DNA of 57,892 bases from Chara braunii. Its lineage: Eukaryota > Streptophyta > Charophyceae > Charales > Characeae. Shown here one piece after another: positions 46,155 to 55,750 of the stretch. The position numbers and the translations under genes are program-made. The stretch covers positions 2,304,652 to 2,362,543 of the forward strand of contig BFEA01000002.1 in NCBI GenBank assembly GCA_003427395.1, read 5' to 3'. Position 1 is the stretch's first letter. Every line of letters begins with the position of its first letter. Under the pieces are notes generated by a model, which was given only the letters and a program-made list of their open reading frames with translations, did no database searches and was not told the origin of the DNA.

Positions 46155-47352
46155 TGCAATGACTTGCTGGTTCCAGGTTGCCTATAGCCTCTCTCTGACG
46201 AGGCTGTACTATAGGTAGGGATAGATTCGTAATTTTGTTTGGCTGAGGGCTAACCGAGAGACCTACATGAAAGGAAAATTCGTGAGGGACATATTTGTAA
46301 ATATAGGAAACATGGGCCCAGTACTAACTTGAATTTCCTACAGCTACCCTAACTGCGAATAGCAGGCGCGGGCTTCCCCTAGGACAGACATGCCCAATGG
46401 GCCTACGCTGACGGTCCTATAGCCTATAGCCGGTAGGGAGAGGTCGTAGAGGCCGAAACAGAAACGGTACTGGTCGGTCAGTCGGTCCGGTCTAGGTCGT
46501 GTCTAGGCTAGTTTAGAGTATAGATAGGATGGAGACTTCGGTCCGGGGCTTTTGGCAGTTGACACTTCGTGGTGGAAGTTGCTGCGCACACGGTATCAGA
46601 TCGTGGTTGCTGATTCCGGTGTGGGAGACGGCGGACATAGCCAGACCTTCGGAGCGCTGACCAGACTGGGGTCAACGCTTTCCGCTCTGACTCTCTGGGA
46701 GTCAAAGCGGTTTGGGCTATCAGAGGTCTGATGCGTTGGAGCACGTGGTGCACTGCCGACCCTCCTCAGGAGTAGGGTCCCAGTGGCGATGCAGCCATAG
46801 CTGCATCTTCTCAGAGATCATCATCGTTTGGACTTCATCTTCATCAGGGATTATTGGCGTTGAGCTTCTTCTTCATCATCTGACTCTCTGGGAGCCTGTT
46901 TCACTTTGGCGCAGGCCACTGAGTTGGATGTGAGGGTCGCGCTGGGTGTTACCTGGGGTTCTGGTGCTATTTTTAGCTGCTCAGTGTGTGTCGGGTTGAG
47001 GCGCTTCCCCCTGAGGGTAGCGCAACAGGGTTTTGAGGTTATTCAGGGAAAACGATGCTCTGAGTTTAATAAACAGTTGTATTACTGTGTTTGAGTTGTC
47101 ATCTCTTCATTGATTTCTGGTTGTGATCTCTCGGTTGTCTTCTATGAATGATTGTTGGGACCTGTGTGGAGAGAATTCATTGTGTTGTGTATTCTGTCAC
47201 TTTGCTCCCCTGAGTCTTCCGCTTCGTTCCTTTTGTTGGGCAGTGTGACACTCCACTACCTCTCCCCTTCCTTCTGTGCATGTATGGGCGTGTATGGGAG
47301 TTCCTGTGAGTGAGTGTTGATATAATTTCAACAGATAATCATGTTCATAACA
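46155..47352 (+). repeat. G2 3' LTR
   Basis: 1198 bp, TGCAATGACTTGC...GTTCATAACA. It carries a segment with AATAAA-like TTTAATAAACAG (47066) that the 5' LTR lacks. Confidence 0.95.
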
Positions 47353-48258
47353 TCTTACAATAAGGATTTGTGTTCTGTCTTGAGAGTCCTCTCATGTGAG
47401 GAGTTGTGTGCGCTCAACCTTGAGAGTCGCCAGTCTTCACGTGGAGCATCTGGAAGGAGAGGGCGGTGCTGTCTGAAGGGCCCTGGACGAAGCACTGGGT
47501 CACGGTCACCATGCCAACCCACCGGGAGTAGAGCACGCATGCTTTGCTGCTTTGTCCTTTGTTTGCTCGCTGCGTTGTAGAGGGGTTATGAGGGGCAGGC
47601 CTGCCCTACGAGAAAGAAGAGTACTGGGCTTGTATAAATAAACACCGGGGGGGACCTTCCATTGGCTGTGATCGTCGTCCTGTTTGCGACGTTAAATAAT
47701 TCCTGAGGACTTCGGGGGCCGTCCATAAAAACTCCTCGTGATCAGTCAATCGGTCGGTGTAAGGCTCGTTGCACGCGAGGATAAATACGGTGCAGGGCTG
47801 GCCAGCTCAACAGGACTCGGGGCACAGGGGTGGGCCGTGTGCACACGTTTAGACACGCACGCTGTTTCGGATTGCTCAGGGACGTTGACGACAAGAGACA
47901 TTCAGGAAGAACTGAGGGAGGGGTAGATTCCAGGTGATAAGTTTGGGCAAGATTCCATTCTGCAAACAGACCCAACAAATGATTTCATTTTCATTTTGAT
48001 TAGTTAGATGTACAACCATTAACATCTGACAGACAACATAGTTAGAACTGTTTTTTGTTCATTGTGCTTTCTGTTTGCGAACTAGTCAAAATCAAAGTAG
48101 TTTTGTTTGTAGGAATCTGAACTTACCTGTTGGACCCAAAAGGTTAGTCTCTGACACAACCACTGATTATTTATTTTATTTATTTTAAATCGGTTTGTAC
48201 ATTATGTTGCGGTAGGCATCAAGCGTGACCTAGTGTAGGCAGTGTACAATGTTGTAGC
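47353..48258 (+). other. G1(+) leader, right part
   Basis: Continues the leader interrupted by G2. Words such as CACGGTCACCATGCC, GACGTTAAAT and GGCTCGTTGCACGCGAGG match the minus-strand copy at 32.3-32.7 kb. No gene. Confidence 0.75.
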
Positions 48259-50140
48259 CTATGAGCGACGGGGAGGAACCTAGAGAGGACGACCGGATCC
48301 TGTGATCAGCGAGACGCCCGATAGCCCACTTGGCATTAGGACCAGAGGGCGACAGACACCTGTTCCGCGAGCAGAGGGAGAGACAACAGCAACATCGGAG
48401 GGTTAGGGCCGCAGAGGCAAGCAGAGCATTAGCAAGCGAGGCCGCTACCTCAGCAGCCATGGCATCTGCCGCGCACCAGAGCTTTCAAGCTAGTAGTTCA
48501 GGTTCTGTAGGGTCTACGGTCACACAGACCATGAGTCAGTCCACTGGCGTGATGGCAAGCCAGCCTATAGTGTTGACCCCAGAGGAGGTCGCCATACAGC
48601 GAGCAGTAATTCGCGACGCACAACTCTAGCAGGCGTCAGGAGAGATTAAGGCAGAGAAAGGGAAGATGATTAGAAGAAGAGCCAGGATGCAGCGGAGGCA
48701 AGCGGACATTAGTGAGTTAGAGGGAATGGACCTGACGCACATGGATGCAGATGTGAGGACGTTGCAGACAGTTCTGCTAGGCGTAGTAGAAATGCAGGAC
48801 CACGACACGACCCTCCTTCAGGATATTCAACAGAGTCTGGCCGTTCTGGTCGGGCGAGCGCAGGCAAGTCCATTACCGTCCGGGCCTGGTGCGTGGCCCG
48901 TTGTACAACCTCCTCCTTTTGTCCCACCGGTGACTGGGGTATCCCCATATATCACTCCAACATTGGTCCAAGCCGCTTCCTTGGGCATGTCGTTGACAGG
49001 AGGGTTCTCAACAGGTCCTAGTGTACAGGTTCCTGTATAGACAGTGTTTTCCCAACGTCCGTCGCAGGTTGCCGTAAGCGGGCAGCCTGTTGTCTCGCAA
49101 CCTGCACAGCCGCAGGGTACATAGCCCTAGCAACAGCTAGTGCAGCAGCCTGCGCCTTAGGGTCCACAACCCGGAATGGTGCAGGTACCGGGACAAAATC
49201 ATTGGGTTCCAAAGACTGCCATCGCCTCTCCCAAACCTTTTTTAGGGGACAAGAAGGGCGAAGACCTCGACACATGGTTGAGGTCAGTGCCCAAGTCTAT
49301 GTCAAGTGTAATCTGACCTTGCCGCACGAGGAAGTGCTTGTGGCTCCCTCCTATTTAGAGGGGAGTGCAACAAGATGGTTGAGTGGTTTAGTGCAGTTAC
49401 AAAGATACGGTCACGACTTCCGCGCTTGGGCAGTTAACCAGAAACTGGATGACTTCCTCAAGTTGGTGGAAGACAGGTGGCATGATCCTCAGGAGGCTCA
49501 AAAAGCCACTGGTGCGATCCTGACTCTGAACCATAGACAGTTGAAGTCAGTAAGAGAGGCCACAGATGCAGTAGAGCGTCTGATCTGTGTCCCTGGAGTG
49601 TGCTATGACCCCCAGGTATTCCTCACCTCCTACCTGAGATGTTTTTCTATGCCTCTCAGGAAACAGTTGGCAGGTGAGGCCAACATCAATGTGCACAAAT
49701 TCCCCTCGTTCAGCAAGAAGGCCCTAGATCTAGAAACAAAGATAGGGCATGGACAAACACCCACAACGGATGGTAGGAAAAAGTCACTGCCGCCCAACTG
49801 GAAGGCCAAAGGCCGTATTATGTTTGTCAATAACGATGGTTCAACCATCGAGTTAGATGACAACTTCCAGGAGGGAGTAGGTACAAAGGCTGGCAGCGTA
49901 GAATCTTCAGGGGGTGGAGTAGTCGCTGCCTTGGTACAGAAAGGTAAGGCGACCGGTAGACGCCGTGGAGGCTCCCGGTCTAGGTGTCGAGTTGACCCCA
50001 ACGCTCCTCCATGGGAGGAAGCGGGTCTAACAGAGGACATGTGGAGAGACCAGTACACCCAACAGGCTTGTATGTGTTGTGGCCGATATGGCCACAACCA
50101 GTTCAAGTGCCGTAATAAGAAGGTGACCGAGAAGATCCCG
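48259..50140 (+). pseudogene. G1(+) Gag
   Basis: A start like the minus copy is MSDGEEPREDDRIL at 48251-48259, stopped after 14 codons. The following frames give an Ala/Ser-rich N-terminus (48330-48629), a helical segment LQTVLLGVVEMQDHDTTLLQDI (48750-48830), a Pro/Gly linker, and the capsid core from 49210 (LEGSATRWLSGLVQLQ, VERLICVPGVCYDPQVFLTSYLRC). The zinc knuckle CMCCGRYGHNQFKC (about 50070-50111) fits CxxCx4Hx4C exactly. So the nucleic-acid-binding part is intact here while lost in the minus copy. Stops at 48629 and 49037 prevent a full product. Confidence 0.9.
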
Positions 50141-51240
50141 CCTACAATGGGGCACTGTCAAGAACCGAGAGCCCCTACCGCGCATTGATGACTTGTTGGA
50201 CCTAGTGCAAGGGTGTCGGTACTTCAGTAAGATAGATCTGAAGTCCGGGGACCATCAGATCGCAATACGGGCCGAGAATCGACACAAAACCGCATTTCAG
50301 ACGGTCTGTACGAGTTTGTGGTGATGCCTTTCGGCCTTTGCAATGTTCCTTGAACCTTTCAACACGCGATGAACAGGATCTTTCATGACTACCTGGACAA
50401 GTTTGTCATCGTGCACCTCGATGACATACTTATCTTCAGTAGGACTGTCGAGGAGCATGTAGCCCACTTAGACAAAGTCCTTAGTCTCCTCAAGCAGCAC
50501 AAGTTTAAGATCAACGGCGAGAAGTGCGAGTTTGGCGGCACCCGTATCTTGTACTTGGATCATGAGATTTCCGCAGAGGGATTGAAGCCCGATGATGCGA
50601 AGGTGGCCAGCATTCGTGACTGGCCGCGTCCTTAGTTTGTGACTGAGATGAGGTCCGTCTTAGGGATGACCGTCTACTATCGCAATTTCGTGAAGAACTA
50701 TAACATAGTTGCCACCCCTTTGACGGACCTGACTCGCCTTGACACCCCATGGGAGTGGACAGATAGGTGCGAGGCTGCTTTCAGACATCTGAAGCATGCA
50801 CTGACGCATCATGAGGTCTTGAAACTTCCTAATCCTGACAAGCCGTTTATAGTAACCACGGATGCTAGCCAATATGGCATAGGTGCCGTGCTCGCGCAAC
50901 AGGAGGGGGCAAAGTTTAGGCCAGTCGAGTACATGTCCAAAAAGATGCCCTCTCAGAAGTTGGCTAAGTCCACCTATGAGAAAGAGCTCTGTGCGATTTA
51001 CAAGGCACTCACCCATTGGAGACATTACCTCCTCGGGAGATTCTTCATCGTCAGGACTGATCATCAGACCCTGAAGTGGATGAGAACCCAGCCAGTGCTC
51101 TCTGATGCCTTGAAGCGCTGGATCGAAGTCATTGAATAGTATGACTTTGGACCCCAGTACCTGAAGGGGGAGTACAATAAAGTTGCTGATACCTTATCAC
51201 GTAGGCCTGATTTCTCTGCTGCGCTGATCACCGAGTTCGG
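50140..51240 (+). pseudogene. G1(+) partial RT and RNase H, fused to Gag by deletion
   Basis: Immediately after the Gag words KVTEKIPPTMG the sequence continues with [16 protein letters not shown], which is the middle of RT. Protease and the first RT motifs are absent. SKIDLKSG is kept, then a shift near 50300; PFGLCNVP is followed by a TGA. The catalytic box is VHLDDILIF (Tyr to His, both Asp kept). RNase H is clean: TTDASQYGIGAVL, EKELCAIYKALTHWRHYL, RTDHQTLKW, with stops at 50634 and 51137, then YNKVADTLSRRPD. Confidence 0.9.
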
Positions 51241-52712
51241 GCTTGCGGACGATGTCACTCGCTCTTTGGTGGAAGCCTATCGCGAGGATCCGTTTATGGC
51301 TGAGATCATACGCAGACTCGAGGTGAAGGACAAAGCGAGTTCTGCCGAGTTTGAGTTGGTCAATGACCTGCTGTTCCTTGAGAAGGTCGGGAATAAACGT
51401 TTGTGTGTGCCTAATCGGGAGTTTTTGTGTAGTTTATTTTTAGGAGAGTGTTATGATGCCACATGACATTTTGGATATAAGAAGACTGCATCCAATTTGC
51501 TGCAGTGGTTCTGGTGACCCACAATGATTAGAGACACCAAGCTGTACGTGGAGACTTGTAAGGTTTGTCAGAGAGACAAGCCACGTACACAGGCCCCTTT
51601 TGGGCTTCTGAAGCCCCTTCCGATTCCGGAAAGGCCCGGTGAGAGCCTGTCTATGGATTTCATGGACACGCTGGTCACCAGCAAGAGTGGAATGCGATAT
51701 GTCTATGTCATTGTGAATAGGTTTAGTAAGTATGCTAGGTTAGTCGCAATCCCTGCGACAGCCAAGACTGAGTACGTAATCAAGCTGTTCAAGGAAAACT
51801 GGGTCAGGGATTTTGGATTGCCAAAGTCTATTGTGAGTGCCCGGGACGTGCGATTTCCCAGTGAATTGTGGAAGGCTGCAGCTGCCGAACAGGGTACACA
51901 GCTGCAGATGACTTCAGGGAACCACCCAGAGGCAAATGGACAAGCAGAGCAGCTGAACCACGCTGTACAACACCTGTTGGGGCATTACATTAAGCCCAAC
52001 CAGGTGGACTGGGATGATAAACTTGCCCTCATCGCCAGTCTGTACAATAATGCCGTGCACAGCGCAACAGGCGTGAGTCCTAACAGCCTGCTACCTGAGA
52101 ATCAGCCAACTGCTGCACCTGGTACATTATTGCCTACTGATATGAGAACCTGATGCAGCAGGCGGTAGAACAGATGCACAAGGCACAGGCGGTAATGATA
52201 GAATCTGAGAATAAGCACCGCCGCCCATCTACATTCCAGGTAGGAGACAGAGTCTGGGTCGAGTCCTCAGAACTGGGACAAGAGCACGGGATATCCTGTA
52301 AGCTCATGCCACAGTATTTTGGACCCTGGGAGGCTCTGGATATTGTCCGAGATGATCCGGATGGGCCGTCATATGTCGTTCAGATCCCTGGTCACCTTCA
52401 CACTTACCCTGTCTTCCACGCATCAAAGCTGGCACCGTTCAGTTTCTCACTCGTTGATCAATGCTGCCCCCGACCATGGACGGAGAGGTCGACATCGACA
52501 ACATTGTGGATCACAAAGAAATGCCGGTTCCAAGACCGACAGGAAGGAGGCGTCCTCCAAAGCCGAAGCTGCAGTATCGAGTTCGGTTCAGACATCACAC
52601 TGATCCAAAGGAGGATAGATGGTTCACACGTGAGGAATTGATGCAGACCGCACTGCAGGTTGTCGCCCAATATGAGAAGTTGCTCCAGAAAGGAAAGTGC
52701 CAGATTGAATGA
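51240..52712 (+). pseudogene. G1(+) integrase and chromodomain-like end
   Basis: The zinc-binding half reads ECYDAT (His to Tyr) and then a stop; CKVCQRDK is kept. The core has SMDFMDTL and EANGQAE, but the second catalytic position reads VSARDVRF instead of VSDRD, an Asp-to-Ala change. After VHSATGVSPN about 16 residues present in the minus copy are missing, followed by a frame change at 52150. GDRVWVESSE, YFGPWEALD and VDIDNIVDHKEM...YRVRFRHHTDPKEDRWFTREEL give the GPY/F and chromodomain-like parts. Dead by several independent lesions. Confidence 0.9.
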
Positions 52713-52737
52713 ACTTTTCAGAGTACTAGCGAAGTAT

Positions 52738-52748
52738 GGAGGAGGGAA
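52738..52748 (+). other. G1(+) polypurine tract
   Basis: GGAGGAGGGAA directly before TGCGAGGCAC, the 3' LTR start. Confidence 0.75.
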
Positions 52749-53412
52749 TGCGAGGCACAAGGCCTCGATAAGCCCCACTGGGCCCTGTTATCAGCCAGGT
52801 CGGCCGCCCTAAGTGAAGGCAGGCCGACCGAGGCCTATTTTGGACTACTATGCAACTGGGGAAATTCAGGCTGGTTGGAAGCGCCCAGGCCCAGGCTGCC
52901 TTTCATTGTATGTAACTGAGGCAGGCCTTGGGCCAGATACACAACATGGACCGAACAAAGGCTGAGGGCAGTTGGGCGCGGGTAACCACCACAGGTCTGG
53001 GCCTGTTTCCTTTGGACTGAGGCTCAGCCTCGTGGGGCCTACCGGAAGCTTCTGGACTGGGGCCCAGTACCGCATCACCGCACGCAGCAGCTGGCCACTT
53101 CGATATAGGGAAGGGCCTGCCCACGCATTGGACATTCGGACACTGGCTGCTTTGTGCGCAAATGCTGCTGGAAGGAGCAGGCAGCCATAGCCGAGCTGCG
53201 CTGCTGTATGCTGGATGGGATGCATGGTGGTCCTTGGGTGCAAGTGGCATCTGTGAGTTGGGGAACGAGGTTGTGAGTGATACGAGGTGCTTGAAGCGTG
53301 CGGCATTGGCCGAGATTTGCTCGTACTTCGGGGAGCTGTTGACGTCATCAGCGACATTGTAGAGTAGGCTAGATAGGATCTGCCATCTGTAGTCTGGGCG
53401 CCGAGCGCCAGA
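52749..53412 (+). repeat. G1(+) 3' LTR, incomplete in the assembly
   Basis: Matches 38985-39660 with short deletions, then shows GTCTGGGCGCCGAGCGCCAGA, which resembles the minus-copy LTRs but not the 5' LTR of this element. It breaks at the N at 53413, so the last part is missing. Confidence 0.85.
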
Positions 53413-53413
53413 N

Positions 53414-53515
53414 GCTGGAAGGAGCAGGCAGCCATAGCCGAGCTGCGCTGCTGTATGCTGGATGGGATGCATGGTGGTCCTTGGGTGCAAGTGGCATCTG
53501 TGAGTTGGGGAACGA
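53414..53515. repeat. Exact 102 bp copy of 53167-53268 after a single N
   Basis: Identical by eye over 102 bases and then leads into unrelated sequence. With the N directly in front it looks like unmerged overlapping contig ends rather than a biological duplication. Confidence 0.85.
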
Positions 53516-55301
53516 AAAATTACTAGCCTATTCACTCAAACGGCCTCATGAAAAAGGCTAAAATTTAGACGAAAAATGAGAAGTCTCTTATCTGGCTACA
53601 ATTTGAAGGAAGAATGAGAACCTCAATCATTATCCCCTGAGAGTTTTCGGCCAGAGAACAAGCTACCTTAGTGTGATTTAACAGCCCCACTCCAGCCTGC
53701 CTCAACCCTCATATCCGCGATACCTAGTCTCTACCAGGCCTCAAACCCCCAACTGCTGGGTTACAGAGCGGCAGGACCCACTCCAGAACAATCCCCCACG
53801 CTAGGTTAGAGGGCGGAGCTTCCCTGGCTCCGGCCAGTGTCGTCTACATACCAGCTCGCCAATGGACACTGGATTGCCTTCCACCCTCGACGGCTCCCTA
53901 GATCTCTCTACCGGACCTCATACCCCTGCATAACTCGGGTTACAAGGCAGCGCAACCAAGCCCCAGCACCCACCAGTGTCGTTCTGGCCTTGTCCATTCG
54001 TCAACCTATGGGTCTAACGACGTCAGCAGAGCATCGAGCAAACCGCCTATCACAACCATAGCTGCAATTCCAAGACCTCCAACTCCCTTATGCGCTGATT
54101 GTGGTCCTCCACTCGAAGCATCCATCTATCGCTAACCTCACTCCGGCAAGACTTACCACAACGGAGCCACTATCTCCACCGCTGATGTGCCCTATTTCGT
54201 CCTACTAGCTAGCCCCCTTCACCAGTAAGACACGTTGTATCTAACCCTGCAGAATCCCCACCCTCCGGACCAGTGTAATCCACCCCAACCAGCGCAAAGC
54301 TTTTGAGATTTTTTAAGGAATTTTTGTGAAATTTAAATTGCACAACCAACAGAGATGTCAGGGCCTCCTCCAGCACCCTCACCCCGTGGGGCTGAGAAAA
54401 CGGAAGGGAAACAAACATCCTCCCTCCTTATGGTAATCCAGTGAAGGACAAGAACTCAATTCACATTAGGACTCAGGACAACCCCCAGAACTACTTCCTC
54501 CCCTAAAAACAACTACCCCTGTCGTTACACTGCCTCCGCCAGAGGAGCCCCCTTCTCCTCATTGGCCCCAGTTCAGAACACCCCCCTAACGGACACCCCT
54601 GCTCCCTCAGCGACATGCAATAACCCCTAGAGCATGCCCCCACAAAGCTGAAGTTCCCCCATCCCTCCTGTCCCACCCCCTCCCAGTAGAACAGACCACT
54701 TAGTCTCTCACCCGCTAAAACAGCACCCCTTGTCCTCTCTGACCCAACTGCCATAGTTGATTTGACCCCAAGGATCAGCCCGGCCCCAGAAGAGGACAAT
54801 CCTCAATTCCGCCCATCCCCTTCAAGGTTACACTTCCCACCTCGTGTAACCCACAGGAAAGAGCTCCAACCCCAAAAAAGATAATCCCAGTCGTCGTCCC
54901 GTATCCCCGAAAAAACCCTCCACCCCTAGCCGTTGCGCAATCAACTTCTACCAAATCTGAAGATTCAAATCCGAAGATGCCACTTCATTTTTTTTTTATT
55001 ATTATTATTTTTTTGTAAAAACAGATCCTTAGAAGATGCCACTTCAAGATCAACCATGAACATCAAATTGAGTCTTATTGAGAGTATGCTAAATAAGAAT
55101 CTCGCATGTTTTGAAAACCATGACATATAGATCAGAGGAATCCAATTTACAGACGGCCATAGCACAGAAGTATTAAGAGCTATTTTTGGAGAATCCTGAA
55201 TACATAAACACGCTACCCAACTCGCAGACCTTGGATGGGGAAATCTGCCTGAATATGTGTGAACCTGCCCCAGCAAGCCAGAATGACTGATGATTGAGCC
55301 C
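53516..55301. other. No gene seen; C-rich
   Basis: A C/A-rich stretch with short frames on both strands and no motif I recognise. A T-rich run lies at 54989-55014. Confidence 0.5.
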
Positions 55302-55390
55302 AGGATGATCAGCTACTGGTAATATCAGCCTTGGGCACTGGGCCCGGTTATTAAAAAAAAAAAGAAAAAAAAAAGGATGATCAGCTACTG
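55302..55390 (+). mobile_element. 55-bp retroposon with polyA and 17-bp TSD
   Basis: AGGATGATCAGCTACTG occurs at 55302-55318 and again at 55374-55390. Between them are 33 unique bases and an A-rich tail (A11-G-A10). The long perfect duplication plus tail is the signature of LINE-driven insertion of a heavily 5'-truncated RNA. A third, older copy of the same word at about 55453 belongs to a tandem repeat of the flanks. Confidence 0.7.
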
Positions 55391-55581
55391 CTCCTTTCCC
55401 GACTGTGTTATGTGAGAACCTGGCGCTAGAGGCCACAAGGATCGATGATTGAGGCCAGGATGATCAGCTACTGCGCTGTATGCATCGCTAGTGCTCCTTT
55501 TCCCGACTGTGTTATTTCCGTTCGCCCTTGTCTTTCGCTCACCCTCTTGAGCATCTCTCCCTTGTCTTCTGTCTGTAGCTG

Positions 55582-55750
55582 TTAAAACCGCCAGTACGTT
55601 TCCCCACTATGAAAACAAATATGCGGCTTGTATATTTTTGGGGCTCCGCCTGGAGCAAAATGGCTGGCGGCGCCAGCCAAAATGAGGGCCGCGCCGGTTC
55701 ATTTTTCTTTGCCGCCTGGAGGAAGTGCCTCAGAAGTACTGGTGGTTTAA
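55582..55750. mobile_element. TTAA-flanked inverted-repeat element
   Basis: TTAA-AACCGCCAGTAC at the left and GTACTGGTGGT-TTAA at the right. TTAA duplication is the piggyBac habit, and the ends resemble element W. About 161 bp, GC-rich core, non-coding. One-base offset between the ends leaves doubt. Confidence 0.4.

Larger units (their letters stand above)
40256..47352 (+). mobile_element. Ty3/Gypsy chromovirus G2, nested in the G1(+) leader
   Basis: LTRs 40256-41407 and 46155-47352, PBS, gag, protease, RT, RNase H, integrase and chromodomain in order. The flanking 4-mer TCTT occurs on both sides (40252-40255 and 47353-47356). Removing the element and one TCTT restores a leader that aligns with the minus-strand G1 copy. 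The family differs from G1 in all proteins. RT active site and several frames are broken. Confidence 0.95.
38985..53412 (+). mobile_element. Ty3/Gypsy chromovirus G1, plus-strand copy
   Basis: Same family as the minus-strand element. The 5' LTR is 38985-39880, then PBS 39884, leader, gag, partial RT, RNase H, integrase and chromodomain-like end, PPT 52738-52748 and 3' LTR from 52749. The leader is split by the whole of element G2 (40256-47352). Protease and the N-terminal part of RT are deleted. The right border and target duplication cannot be read because of the assembly join at 53413. Confidence 0.92.

Noticed and set aside
52866-53535. Minus-strand frames of 189 and 210 codons
   Set aside because: They cross the N and the artefactual 102-bp duplication within an LTR.
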